Shown: positions 11,378 to 23,330, numbered from the stretch's first letter. The stretch is DNA of 64,000 nt from Nymphaea colorata (GCF_008831285.2 NC_045149.1:1304001-1368000), one strand, 5' to 3'. The notes: generated from the letters alone by a model not told the origin. Numbers and translations: made by a program.

Positions 11378-11678
11378 CAGTAGCGAAGCCAGCGTGGGGC
11401 TGGCGTGGGTGCCTACTCACGCCAGCCCAAGATAGCTCCACGTTTTTGCATGCTTAATTTCAAGTTTGTTCGTGCATGTACCGGCTTTGGCTTCCGTTTT
11501 CCTTTCCATAAAATTAAAATTATGGGCATTCCACACGCACGAGAAAAAAAATCAACTGCTTATAGTAGTAGCGGAGCCAGCATGGGCCTGGCGTGAGCGC
11601 CTACCCACGCCAGCCCAAGACAGCCCAAGGTACTAGTACATAGTGCCCCATAGCAAAAAATTTCTGGCTCCGCCACTA
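11378..11678. mobile_element. hAT MITE with exact 8-bp target duplication
   Basis: The 301-bp element starts CAGTAGCGAAGCCAG and ends CTGGCTCCGCCACTA, imperfect inverted termini of the plant 'CAGTGGCGGAGCCAG' type. CCGAGCAC occurs on both sides (11370-11377 and 11679-11686). The 5' terminal ~60 bp is present twice (from 11378 and from about 11566), each copy with a hairpin of GGGCTGGCGTG/CACGCCAGCCC type. No coding content. Confidence 0.82.
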
Positions 11679-11686
11679 CCGAGCAC

Positions 11687-13475
11687 AGAGACAGTATCAA
11701 GGGAGGTCCCAGAGTTTTATGAGTGTCCAATAGGCCAAGGCAATGTTGATGGTGTTAAAGGAGTGGAACCCATACATCGGAAGGGTAGTCGTGTGCTGCA
11801 AACGATGCAGTGTGCCTGTTTATGCCCTAATCAAAATGCTGAAGTTGGCAGCCAAAGGTGATCAAACTGGTCTTCAAGTATTGAAGATAGAGTGACGAGA
11901 TTTGGGCAGACTGATGTTGCCGATATATATGCAGGGTGGACAAAACCAAACCTAAAATCTAGGGCTATTGGTGGGCCAAGAGGTCACCGTTTATTGAGGA
12001 GTTAGTTCGACCATGACCAATGGTCATGCCGGTCTAAGAATCAACTCGAGACTGTACAGGTTGATTGCCTAATGGGATGGGGTCTTGCGTGCCAAGTATC
12101 GTCTCAGGTGCCAAGTGTCGTCTCAGGCGAATGGCTAATGGCCCCTGGTAACGCCTGTATCAACCCCTAACCTTAAAGGCTTAAATGACAACACCATAAG
12201 AGAGCTAGAGAAGAGCAATAGTTGCATACTACAATAGTTACATACTATTACTGGTGAAGCGAGTAATTTTTGGCATTATATCTAATTTGTCAGTCATCAC
12301 AGTGTGATTAAGCCGTTCCAATAAAATTTTTTTGTGGGCTAGCATATGGCCCACGCCAGCCCTTATGTATCTGCCAGTGCATGCTATCGTACATGCTTAG
12401 AGATTTGATTATTTCTTTTTGTTTCTATGAATATGGCCATGAGAGCGACACTTATGAGGAAGGAGTCTTGTCAGAAAATGGTCCATCAAATATCTCAATT
12501 GAAATAAACAATTGCTTTTAAAATAGTTTTTTTATGATATTTTTGTAACGGCATTTTCTTTTAAGAAATCTTCTGTAACCACATGTTTGTCGAGCACAAT
12601 TCATAAAATTCCAGTAGGTAAAATTGCTACACTTCATGGGAGGAGAACAATTTGTGAGGGAAAAAAAAAACCCTTTTTCCTTTTCTACCCCCACATTTTG
12701 TGTATAATTCATCCATTATCGTAACGTATGTAACACATCACCAATTCCACAAGCTAAAAAGAGGTTGAGGTTGGTGCCCAAAAGGAAAATGCATATCACA
12801 CAACTTAGTTATCGGACCCCAAGAACTTAATACGAGTTCCTCCAGTCAATTGTTTACTATTATGTAGTATCATTAGGGATTTGTGCACAAGATTGGTTGC
12901 GAGATCAAACACAAGGTAATTTATTTATTATTAATGCTTTTAAACATGCTTGTTTTATTCTTTTGTTAGATGAATCCAATTTAAAGAAGAAGCACTATTT
13001 GCATTTGCATACATTGAAACTGAATCATAAATTAAAGGTATATATTCTTTTGTGTTTATTTGTTTTCATTACATCAATTAAAACCTATTTTCATTTGCAT
13101 AATGCAAGTTAATTTGATATCATTATCTTTAGGACCTTAATATAGTATCACATGGTTGAAGTATATATCTAAACAGAATGGTCATATCCATTTTGGCAAA
13201 TAGAGGCATTAAAAAAAACAATTTGCAAGCTTGGATTATATGATGATTTTTTTTTAAATTATTATTGAAGTTGTGAAGGATGACTCGTCTAGTCTCTTGT
13301 TGCATCAATGAACAACAACCAAGTACAATTTTTGGAAATTTAAATTTTCATACTATAGAGAATGAAGTTTGATAGTCCAGTTTGAGCTAGTGTGATGTTA
13401 AGATTGAGTTTCATAGTTCATTTAGTGTTTACTATATATTTTTAAAATTTTAGTGCATAAATCATATTTGGATCA
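11687..13475. other. Intergenic DNA, no gene seen
   Basis: The 11690-12200 part is richer in GC and may be a further retroelement piece, but no protein or terminus could be matched. Around 12340-12370 the word CACGCCAGCCC recurs next to a GTGGGCTAGC block, perhaps a fragment of the 11378 MITE family. The 12.4-13.4 kb part is plain AT-rich DNA. Confidence 0.4.
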
Positions 13476-13479
13476 GATT

Positions 13480-13985
13480 TATATATGGCTTAAAAGTCAT
13501 ACATTGGATTCGGATACAACTTAAAAGTTGGATTCAGATTATATTCGGATCGGATTCGGATATAACTTAAAAGTTGGATTTAGATCGGATTCAGGTACAA
13601 CTTGAAAATCAGATTCAGATCGGATTCAGATATTAAAATTCGGGTTTGGATCGGATTCAAGTATAACTAAAAATCGGATTCGGATCGGATTCAGATATAA
13701 CTAAAAAATCAGATTCGGATTGGATTCAGATATAACTAAAAAATCGGATTCAGATCAGATTTAGGTATAACTTAAAAATCGGATTCGGATCGGTTTCAGA
13801 TATTAAAATTCGGATTCAGATCGGATTCAAGTATAACTAAAAATTAAATTCGGATCGGATTCAGATGTAGATTTTAAATTCGAATTTGGATATAGTATAA
13901 AAAAAATTTCATCCGAATCTGAATATATGAATATCGAAAAATCGGATATGGTAAAAGGTACATCCGATCTACATCCCTAGGTATC
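13480..13985. repeat. ~35-bp minisatellite with 170-bp higher-order period
   Basis: A unit close to 'ggatcggattcagatataactaaaaa' recurs about every 33-36 bp from about 13480 to 13880 (near 13547, 13582, 13618, 13650, 13683, 13717, 13751, 13787, 13820, 13853). A variant containing 'attaaaattcgg' appears at 13621 and again at 13791, a 170-bp (five-unit) offset. The block ends with CATCCGATCTACATCCCTAG, which resembles a transposon terminus also suggested at 33470-33911, so the array may be the subterminal part of a DNA transposon. Confidence 0.75.
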
Positions 13986-15240
13986 ACTAAAAAGTTTTCT
14001 TTGGGGTGGGGGACTATATTTTTCAGAATTTTTGCATGGGACAAATGATATTTAAAAATAAAAAAAATAAAAAAGTAAAACTAATATTTTTTCCCCTAAA
14101 ATCACAGGGGGCCATGGCCTCTGCCAAGCGACCTTTGTTCAGATATATAGGTTATCAGTGCCTCATTACTTAGAAACCGGAGCTTAAGTTGGCAAATTAA
14201 CAAGCACAAGTGCAAATTACATACCATTGCATGCTGGTGATTTGAGTCGCCTTCGCTCAAGCAGTTGCCAAAGCTAGAGATATTGCCGAAAAAACCCTGC
14301 TGGAGGAGCATATTTTGTTTATGTTTAAGGATGTACTGGCAATTTTTTTGTCAATCCAGATCTAGAGATTTTTGAACTTGCACCAAGCCAAAGCAATTTA
14401 TTGACCCTCCTTGTTGTTTCCGTCCAGTTAACGTTGAGCCCTTGGATTTGTTTTTCTTTAATACTACGTTTCCAGTCCAACCGCCTAACCTATTTTGCCT
14501 GCTAGCTGATAACCAAAAGCTACGACATTGTTGTTTTTGGTTTCTTTATAATGAAAGCCACTGCTGTAAAAACCGGAGATGAAATCAAGTTGGATCGGTT
14601 GAGTTGGTTTAGTGAATCGGCCGGCAGATTTAGGAGTGATTGAACTGAATTGCTTGTAAATTAACAAAACTATTACTATACATTTTAGAAAGGACATTAT
14701 AAAAAGGACAATAATAAACATGTAGTGGAATTGATTTGCCGTTAATTGTCTTTCAAACACATCTTTTTACAACATCGATCAAAGCCTTTAGATGGAATAA
14801 CTCTACGTTTGAAGAAGAAAAACTCAATGTAAACTGCAAAACCACCAAGTTTTACCACGCGTGGCCATGGAAAAAGCTTAGATAGCGGAGTGCACAATAG
14901 GCCGTCAGGTGAACATTTTCGCCACACTGGAACATGATAACGTTTGGGAAGGGTCGGACGGCTGTGGCTTTCAGTTAAATGAGTGTGGTTCTCTGCAGAT
15001 GGCGACCTATCCCATACGGCGCCATGAAACGTCGTGGAGTGGTGTGACGCCAACTATGGTCTATGTGTCTCTTCCGCCCCATTCATCATGTAGAAAGCCC
15101 TACAGAAGCATCCAAGGAGAGGTGGGACCCCCAAGGGAAACGTTGGTCATTCTTGGTGGGTAGGAGGCAGTCGGGCTCTTCTTAGCTGCTGAGGAGAAAT
15201 TAGAATCTGGTTTTGCTTCGTATGGTGAGAAGCTAACCGT
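13986..15240. other. Intergenic DNA upstream of the OPS-like gene
   Basis: No supported coding region. Short overlapping frames at 14485-15163 lie on both strands and share no motif. The last few hundred bases become less AT-rich, as expected near a promoter. Confidence 0.4.
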
Positions 15241-16125
15241 TAGTTTTCTTCTTCTACCATGGTTCTACCATAGAGAGACACTCAAGGGAGAGAGAGGGAG
15301 ACATAGAGACTAGAGGCGCATTGTGAAGCGCCATTTCTTTGCTTCTTGTGCCCAGAAAAGTCTGAGGATCTTCGGTCTCTGTTCAGTTTTGTCAGTCTTT
15401 CTTTCCTTTACGAGGATGTGGACGGAGGGGCACTGTGGCCTGAAGTTTTGTCAAGAATAATGCATGGTGCCTTATGAAGCAAGAGTTTGACGGTTTTTTC
15501 TGATTTTCCCGTCTTGTAAAGAGAGGAGAGCAAAAGGAGGGCTTAGATTCTAGGGTTGTGGGTTCTGGCTGCTTTGGATTCCAGAGCTTGGATTGTCTTC
15601 TGTCTCGTTTAGGGAGGAAAGAAAAAACAGTTATCGGGGTTAGTGGACCTTAGAAATTTTTAAGGCTGTAAGAAATAGAGTTTTCTTTTTTATCTTGGCT
15701 TTCGGCACTTGCAGATGCTGTTCTGGTCGGGTGTTCGTGTTTTTGGGATTCCAGGTGAAAAAGCGGGTCCTCCGTAGATGCGAGGTGGTCCTTCAGTTCA
15801 GCAAACCAAGTTTCTATTGCAGTATCTTGGTACTCTTTTAACTGTGCTAAAAGTTCTAACCTTCTCCCATTCTTCTGTTGTATATGTTTCCTGGGGGTTT
15901 AGATTCAAGCTCGTAGTTTAAGTTGGTAAATCTGTTCCTAAAACCCCATGAGCTTTCTGTGTAAGAAAGCACCATTTTTTTTATACCAGACCATTGTTTG
16001 AGGGTGGGAGAGATTTCAGAACTTAGGTTTTGATTTCCATCAGGCTTTTGTGGCGTGTTGGCTGGTGAAGGGAGTTCATGAGCTGATTGATGGCCTGAGA
16101 ATGTATTTTGTGCTTTTCTAGTTCC
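15241..16125 (+). promoter_or_regulatory. 5' leader of OPS-like gene with probable intron
   Basis: A GA-rich block (15275-15320) and T-rich sequence lead to the start codon. A donor-like CCAG/GTGAAA (15755) and a strong acceptor with pyrimidine tract, TGCTTTTCTAG (AG at 16120-16121), sit only 4 nt before the ATG. This suggests a leader intron of about 367 bp (15755-16121). The splice sites are seen; their use is inferred. Confidence 0.45.
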
Positions 16126-17934
16126 ATGGACCCGGAAAGCTGCAGCTCCTTGAGGTGTGGGAAACACCCATCACAGACATTTACTGGCTTTTGCGCGCAC
16201 TGCCTGGTTGAGAGGTTATCAGCTGTTGATCCAGGTCAAAGAAAGGCTCCTTCTTGTCCTGAAGGTGGGCCATCTGTGAATTGCGAAGATGGAATCGGTG
16301 CTTCCGCTAACGTTCCTGGTGCTTCCGCTAAAGTTCCTGAAACGGAGGTAACTGCTGTAGAGAAAGTAGTAAATTGCTCATCTGTCCTGCCTGGTATTGA
16401 AAGTGAATCGTGTAAGGTTAGAGTAAGACAAACTTTGCGGTCTCTCTTTTATTCTGACAATGAAGGTGCTAATGAAGATAATGCTACAAGAAGAAGAACT
16501 AAAGTGAGACCTTTGATTGGTAAAAGAGATACTTCTCTTGTTGGTATTCGCTTCCATGATGATATATGTGTTGGATTTCGTCCAAACACAAATGGGTCGG
16601 CGGAAAATCAGTTGAACGAATGTTTGTCCTCGAAAGCGAGCGGCAAGAAGTTTATTGGTATAGCTGAAACAACAAATAGCGGATGGGATTTTGGAAGCAA
16701 TTCAGAAGCCCGGTCAAGTTCTGCAGGAAAAACTATGGCGGATATGCAATTAGATGAGACTGGTAACGGCGGGGAGAGAATTTATTTCGTCTCGGAAAGC
16801 AGGGGTCCCAAATCTGTTGCTAATAAATATACTCAGCTTGAGGCTGTGATGGATGACAATGGAGGGAGTTTTCCTGCTGGTGATATTGGTCATGGAAGCA
16901 CGTTTGGTGATTGCAAGGACGATCAAAACTTTAAGAAAAGGCCACCCGTGCTGCTAGGGCAAGGATTCGTGAAGAAAATTCTGAGATGGAACATGAAAAC
17001 CTCGCAGAAGAAAGCATCCATGGCTGAGGCAGATTTAGGTGTTGGGTTTCATGACTTGCAGCTACAAAGAATCGCTGATAACGGCACCCCCTGCTGTAGA
17101 AGGGAGTCTATTGATTCAAATGAGACATGTTCTTGGGACGGGCTGTTGATTGGCAAAGCACTTACTCGTTCTTTATCAGTCAAAGAAGAAGCAAATGCTG
17201 GATCCGTGAAACCTGTTGAGGGGCATAAGGAAATGCTTCGTCAACCTGGTTCTCTGGAGAACGGAGACTGCTATTCCGAGTCTGTTCCACACATAAGAAG
17301 AATGACAAAGAAGGTTGGCTCAGTCGACTTTGAGTGGTCACCTGATATGAAGGACATGAACAAGATAATTCCTGCAGTAGTGGAGGATGATAACAAATTA
17401 ACATCCGATATAGGATATGTTGGGGATTCTGGGAGGGAGAGATTTTGTGGAAACTTGTTAGAAGATTGGAGCTGTAGGGGAAAGTTCCATGGGTGCGGTA
17501 AAATCTGGAGTCGGGTTATTGCCAGCCCTTTCTGGGGCTTTGTTCAGAAGAGTGAGAATGTCCTCGATCGCTCTCTTTCAGAATGTTGGCATGAATCTCG
17601 AAGGGAAAGGAACAGAGACGCTGCAGAATTTTTCAACAGGGTGGGGTTTCACAGGAACAGCAGTGTGAGCTTAAGGAGCATTGATAAGTCTCAGGAGCAG
17701 CACCGAGAGACTTCATGCAGCAGTTTGAGCACCATCAATGCAGATCTCCATGGTTTTCATTCTGTTTGGAACAAGAAGAAAAGCTATGGTGTGCTTGGTC
17801 ATAGCCGAAGCATCCACTATTCTTCTCCCAGTAACCTAGACAATGGGCTTCTTCGCTTTTACTTGACACCAATGAGGTACAATAGAAGGTTGACAAACAG
17901 GAAGTCAAGAAGGAATCTACGCCATCTTTGGTAG
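16126..17934 (+). CDS. OCTOPUS/OCTOPUS-like protein (DUF740)
   Basis: A 602-aa protein in one exon. The N-terminus has the family cysteine-histidine cluster, C11-x2-H14 and C23-x2-C26 in RCGKHPSQTFTGFCAHCLVER. A basic VRVRQTLRSLF segment, an SWDGLLIGK box, the WSRVIASPFWGF segment and RSLSECWHESRRERN follow. Near residues 571-582 is LDNGLLRFYLTP, then a very basic tail ending RHLW. This order is diagnostic of plant DUF740 proteins, founded by Arabidopsis OCTOPUS, a polar plasma-membrane protein promoting protophloem differentiation and acting with brassinosteroid signalling (known for the family; inferred here). No transmembrane helix or signal peptide is seen. The ATG at 16126 is chosen because an acceptor ends at 16121 and homology begins right after it. 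Which paralogue (OPS or an OPL) cannot be decided. Codon use is ordinary, with no internal damage. Confidence 0.9.
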   Translation: MDPESCSSLRCGKHPSQTFTGFCAHCLVERLSAVDPGQRKAPSCPEGGPSVNCEDGIGASANVPGASAKVPETEVTAVEKVVNCSSVLPGIESESCKVRVRQTLRSLFYSDNEGANEDNATRRRTKVRPLIGKRDTSLVGIRFHDDICVGFRPNTNGSAENQLNECLSSKASGKKFIGIAETTNSGWDFGSNSEARSSSAGKTMADMQLDETGNGGERIYFVSESRGPKSVANKYTQLEAVMDDNGGSFPAGDIGHGSTFGDCKDDQNFKKRPPVLLGQGFVKKILRWNMKTSQKKASMAEADLGVGFHDLQLQRIADNGTPCCRRESIDSNETCSWDGLLIGKALTRSLSVKEEANAGSVKPVEGHKEMLRQPGSLENGDCYSESVPHIRRMTKKVGSVDFEWSPDMKDMNKIIPAVVEDDNKLTSDIGYVGDSGRERFCGNLLEDWSCRGKFHGCGKIWSRVIASPFWGFVQKSENVLDRSLSECWHESRRERNRDAAEFFNRVGFHRNSSVSLRSIDKSQEQHRETSCSSLSTINADLHGFHSVWNKKKSYGVLGHSRSIHYSSPSNLDNGLLRFYLTPMRYNRRLTNRKSRRNLRHLW

Positions 17935-18233
17935 GTGGATATTGCCCATGTGTTGAGCCTTTGCTAGAGGTGGAGTTCTCTCGTTTCGTAAAAGAATACA
18001 TGGATGGCTTTGATATAGCAATAGAACCATCATCCTGTTCTTCTTACTGACTTTTATATATGATCTTGGAGATAGATAAAGATGTACCTAGGTGCTTGCC
18101 TTGCCGGTACTTTGCGATGTTCATGTAACATAGATTAGCATCCAAATGATTTTACTAGTTTATCATGTTAATAGCTTCTGAGGTATGACATGTATACCTT
18201 CCTGAAGCCTTCTGAATGTTTGGATTATCATTT

Positions 18234-18239
18234 AATAAA
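18234..18239 (+). terminator. Candidate polyadenylation signal
   Basis: AATAAA, 300 bp after the OPS-like stop codon, in a T-rich context. It is a plausible 3' end signal, not proven. Confidence 0.4.
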
Positions 18240-20158
18240 CAATAATGGAGAAGCAACCATGATTTAGCCCATTTTTTCCTCTGTTTGCTAGTTCCATTTT
18301 ATGAGAATGTGCATGAAATTCAGCAGAGAAAAATCCATTATGGGCAACTCTTGCTAAGATCTTTCATGTTCATATCGTGATCGCAAATGCTAACCTATCT
18401 TTCACATTATATAGAATCTGACTTTTTCTTGATACTATATGAGCTATCAACTTAGCAAGAAATATGTGGGAATGCATGGGTATGAAAAATCTTGAGAGTA
18501 CCAGTAATTGGACATCAGGTGACTGTGTCTGGTGGATAGATAGATACTTTCAGGGAAAGAGAGAAAGTGTTTCCTGTCTACTGTGAAGTGGTAGACTAAA
18601 TTATATTCCCCTGAGAACGAACCATCTATTCAGAATGCATTGAGTGACATTTCCATGTCTTCATCTTCTTAAATACATGAAAAGGCTTTCGGCATGCCAA
18701 AGAAACTGACTCTTTGCTCGGACATGAACTTCTCTCACAAAGGGATCCCATAAATCAAAGACTTGAAATCATGTATTTTTTATAATGTTTGTTGGTAACA
18801 TTATAAAACAAGGTATTCTGAGATCCTTACCAGAAGAAGTGAATATGTTCCTGTTACTGAGACCCAGCATATCTTCCTTGCAGAACTGTTATGCACTCGC
18901 CAGTGCAGAAATAGCCCACTGGCATTTCTTTTAGGCGCTGCCACATAAATTTTAGCTATAACAACCACATCCACTTTTTAATATTCCATCTCCCTGACAC
19001 ATCCATTCGTAATATGCGTAAGGTAATTCTTCTCATGCATTTGTGAACTATCTCTGTGCTACCTGCGCATAGAAACCATCACTTAACATATGATTCAATT
19101 CCTTCTATACGAATTTGGTGGATTTTTGTCTGATGATTCATTTGGTTTCTGTCAGAAATTTTCAAGCTGGGTTCAGGTCTGTCAGAAATAGAGAGCTATA
19201 TATCATGGACTGATTCCTGTGTAATTCTTTTCGTCGATGATAAACCGACATGTCCTATGGCAGGACAATGGTCTTTATACTCTGAAACAAGCAGGATAAA
19301 TATAGTTTTATTCTTGCTGCATATCCGATACATGGTCATACGACATGATCGCAGTGTATGAATTCCAGACGACCTATTATATTTTTGTTATGTTGATAGA
19401 AAAGTGTGGTTCCAGTTATTGCACGACCTGGACATTTTTCTGCACTTTGTTGCCACTTCATTTTGTTCTAAATTGGTTTTGTCTGAGTAAGTCCTTGTGA
19501 AGATTGTTCTCGTTAAAAGTTTATATTAGTACTTGTCTCTCTTCTTCAAATGAATTGTGCATGTATAGTCCATTGTTAGTGGAAGCTTCTAGTGGGATAA
19601 CCCTGTTTTTCCTCTATTAGTTATTAATATTCTTTATCACTAATCACTAAGGTAATGAAGCAGGGCAGCTATTGAAATTAATCTTGCCAGTGCTCTTTTC
19701 CAGCAGTGGTTCTTAGTTCATCCCTAAAGAAGTTTATTTTGAGGAAATTTTCTTTAGGCTATGAATTGTCTGCTTCTTATTCTTCTTGTCCACTGGTTCT
19801 TTCGTAATAGTTTTCAGTTGTTTAAGTGACCAAAAATTTGCCATGAAGGCCCCTAATATCCAATATATAATATTTTTTTACCAGGACATCCCAATGTATG
19901 TCACTACTTTAAATCCAATGCCTCATTCCATTTTCTCATTTTCAGGAGGAAAGACTTGTTCATTTTTAAATAATCCTCAAATCATGTTAACTGCTTGTAT
20001 TTTTTTGCTTTGCACCTTCGCTCTCTGATTGTAAGAGAGTTGTGCACATAGTGCATTTTACTTTTGGCATCAATCAATTTTGCATATCCTTTTCTATCTT
20101 GATTGGCTCAACATGAAGCGAAGTGCAGAACACTCACAAACACAAACACACAGATCTG
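18240..20158. other. Intergenic DNA, no gene seen
   Basis: Unique-looking AT-rich sequence with no coding frame, splice pattern or transposon terminus that could be supported. Confidence 0.4.
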
Positions 20159-20417
20159 TATATATATGTATATATATATATATATATATGAGTGAATGGC
20201 GGGTCTGACTATCTAGAGTTACCCAGCCATCTAACCAAGGCCCGTCCATTTGATACAGATGGATGATTGAGAGAAAAACATGGAGAAAAAGTTGGGAATT
20301 AATACTGCATGACAAAATGCCCATCACCTTGTTCTCCTTGTTTTTCTTAACTGTCCATCATGCTGGATCGGACGGTCCTAGTTAGATGGCGGGGCGAGGC
20401 TAGAGTCACCGTTCAAT

Positions 20418-20448
<31 letters not shown>

Positions 20449-20475
20449 GGGAGAGAGAGAGAGAGAGAGAGAGAG
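20159..20475. mobile_element. Fold-back MITE between two (TA)n tracts
   Basis: Two TA microsatellites (20159-20189 and 20421-20448, the latter followed by (GA)n) enclose about 230 bp whose ends are imperfect inverted repeats. On the left CTAGAGTTACCCAGCCATCT..CCGTCC; the right end reads, when reverse-complemented, CTAGCCTCGCCCCGCCATCT..CCGTCC. An inverted-repeat element lodged inside TA repeats is the layout described for Micron-type MITEs in grasses. No coding content. Confidence 0.5.
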
Positions 20476-22400
20476 CAGCTAATTCCCAAGGGAAGGTGCA
20501 GTAATTGTTGTCATCATTGTCCTGAATGCTTATCCAAGTTTCACGGGGGCCAATTTGTGATTCCTCTTGGTTGGTGCCGTCTACATCATTGCAGCAGCTG
20601 CTCTCATTTTTGTAGCTCAGCAAATTTTAATACTTGTTCAAAGTCTTATTGGTTGTACTGTGTTCCTTTTGTGTGGAGATATGTCTTTGTAGTTTGTGAT
20701 TTATTTCCATTTGTTTTCTGTGGATCTCCTTAAGACTCACTAGAAAGCTTGGGATGTTAGTTGAAATGAGGCTGGTTCTTTTTTCTTTTTTTCCTTTTAC
20801 TGAATATTCCTTTCCTTTTTATCCACTATGACTTGAATGTAACAACTGGAATCATTAGATTTAATGATTCAACGTTTGGCGTTTGGCGACCCTAAGCATC
20901 TTCGTGTGGTTACTGGAAGACAAATAAGGATGCTTTAGATTTTCACCTGCCTTGTTTTCCTGCAAATTTTACACAGCTAGGAAAACTGTTTAAAACGACC
21001 ATGTATTTGCATCCTGGATGTAGTATCTAATGTTTTGGAATCTTTGGATACACTGGAAACATCAGTAAAACTTGTTTTCCCCCTTTTTTCCTAATTTGGA
21101 AACATTTTACTGTTTCATACCTACAATTTTCTATTTGAAGATTGTGTTATGTACGATAGGCTTTTCTTTCTGCCGTTCATATGTGTCATCTAACAAGGGC
21201 TTGATTCTGTCATTGAGCCATTGTGGCAAGCTTCCCTTTTCTTGTGTTGCAGCCAAACTGTTGCTTCCTTTGCACTTTCAGTCAGCTCACAAGTACAACT
21301 TTATTAAGCTCATAATCGAATTTTATCCTATTAACAGTGCCCTTTTTAACCCTTATTTAACCTACTCTAATAGTAGAGGTGGTTTTCTTCCACTCTTCCC
21401 ATGACTTAGAGTTGGTCGTCCTTCTACAGTCCAATGTTAGGAGAGGAACTCATGAATTTCTGCAGGCCAAGCATTCGGACTCAAGCCCAAGTATACCATG
21501 TAGTTCTTTTAAGCTGGCAGTTCTCATTTCATTGTCAGCTTCTCTAAATTTGATTCGGCATGCAGAAGGATCAATCCATATTTAACATGAGAACTTTTTC
21601 CTTGCAATCGACCTAAGTAGATTTCTTTGCCTGTGTTTTCCCCAAGTTGTATTATCCTGCTTCACTGTTTGTATTGAATTGGGTAAGTTAGAATGTCAAG
21701 CTTTCAATCTCGTAATTATCACAAGGGACCTTTTCTTAACTTTCAATTTTGTGCGGGCCATGCAGCGTCTGTTCTAACCGCTTTGATGTTTCATTGTCTG
21801 TTGATCTGTCTTGTCATGACTATCTTGATTAGCTATGAGTAGAGACCTAAGTTAAGAGGTTTACAGTTATCTTTGTAAAATAATGTGTTTTATGTGTGCG
21901 AGTGCATGAGAGCCTCGTCAGTCTAAACTAGTTATGTTTCAGAATGGTTGAATTTAACTAAATGGCTGAAGCACCCGGCGGAGTATTTATATAGGATGAA
22001 GGTTGGTTTAGAGAGTCTTTCGAAAGAAGCAGGAATTTTCTCAAATCAGGTGGTGAGGAGGAATCGAGCACCTGAAAATTATCCACGTCGACATAATGGC
22101 AGACAAGTTCAATAGCTCGAGCCTGATTTCAGGCTGAGGTAACCGTATTTCGCACCAACTGGATCTCCGCGGCATGCAGTTCTCTTCCAGAGATATTTTT
22201 TATTTTGTTTCTTCCTGTATTCTCCGGAGCCTCCACCATTCAAAGATGAGCAAGATGCACCTGAGTCATATCCATCTAAGGCGATGAAGAGAACAGTAAG
22301 TGCAGCATTCGGTCACCGAGCTGAGGTCAACTGCAGATGAATTGTAGGCCACGCCAAGTCATGCAAGTATTTTGAAAGAAAGCGTGGCTCCCATGTAATT
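20476..22400. other. Intergenic DNA, no gene seen
   Basis: No supported gene. The plus-strand frames at 21072-21585 are hydrophobic, low-information and lack any known motif. Around 21960-22350 the base composition is more balanced, but no homology was recognised. Confidence 0.4.
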
Positions 22401-22429
22401 GTATTTTAGTTTCCTCTCACCAATGGCAC

Positions 22430-23140
22430 ATGGCACATTCTGAGCATTTATGTTTTCTTGCAAGCAATATCCATGCAAAAATTAAGTCCAAGTACATGCA
22501 AAATGTTGAGACGCATAACGAAAAATTGTGTACAAAGTCACTAGCCACAAAAAAATGGAAGCATAGCTTCTCCAACTGCAAAGACAGGCACGTATCACCT
22601 AACAGCCCTAAAGCTTGGAGCAGAACAAAGCATTACAGTCCACCACATGGTCAGTACCTCTATATCTTCTGAGAGTGCCTTGGTAGCAGAGGAACTGAGA
22701 GTTCCAGTGGCTACCATCATCCCTCCCATCACGCCCCCCATTTCTGCACAGAAGTCTGCCGGCTTTAACTGATGGAAGATCACTGGAAAAAACTGTTCTG
22801 TGGCCGTCTTCTGAACATATTCATTCCATCTAATCCAATTGTTCTTCGGCCTTCACCATTCGCTTCATCTTTCTCAGCCATCCTTTGCGGATAAAGATGG
22901 CAGTAAGTGACTGATCCTGATCCTTTTTTTATTGTGAGCCATCTCTCACGAAGGGTCTTCTCAGCTTCATCCCCTCCCTCGTTCGCTACTCTCTCTGATT
23001 GATAAGCTTCTTCCCCTCTGCTCCACCATGTGGCTGATGTGACCCTCGTCTTCCCTTTCCTTTTTGTGATCAGCTGAATCCGGTTGGCATCCTTGTGGAT
23101 CGTAGACCTAGGTGAGCACACCACTCCCCTCTGGCACCAT
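22430..23140 (-). other. Unassigned coding-like stretch on minus strand
   Basis: Two minus-strand frames (22595-22783 and 22780-23166) read through less AT-rich DNA, including AEMGGVMGGMMVATGTLSSS. No family was recognised and frames do not join cleanly. It may be a captured gene piece or the degenerate continuation of the LINE fragment at 23150-23330. Confidence 0.25.
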
Positions 23141-23149
23141 GCCTTTGAC

Positions 23150-23330
23150 CAGCTCTCTCTCAGCATTCTTCCAGCTTACGGTTTCTGCAGTCATTTGACA
23201 GATCTGCCATATCATCTCTCTAATGGAGGAGATTGACACATTGGAACCCATCCTGTGCACCACCTGATTCCTTGCCCACCATAATTTCCATATTGTGGTA
23301 TGTTGGCTTTGCCATTTTCAGTTGCAAATA
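23150..23330 (-). mobile_element. Probable L1 LINE ORF2 C-terminal fragment
   Basis: The minus-strand frame reads TIWKLWWARNQVVHR, then ISSIREMIWQICQM and WKNAERELVKGM. The W-x2-WW-x-RN core is typical of the segment after the zf-RVT domain in plant L1 elements. It is short and divergent, so the call is tentative. Confidence 0.35.

Noticed and set aside
12329-12380. Further copy of the 11378 MITE
   Set aside because: Only the CACGCCAGCCC word and a poly-T are shared; no terminus or target duplication.
13480-13985. CRISPR-like array
   Set aside because: Units are contiguous and degenerate with no unique spacers, in a plant nuclear context.
14742-15163. Convergent frames of about 100 codons upstream of the OPS-like gene
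   Set aside because: They overlap on opposite strands, lack any recognisable domain and have no promoter or splice context.
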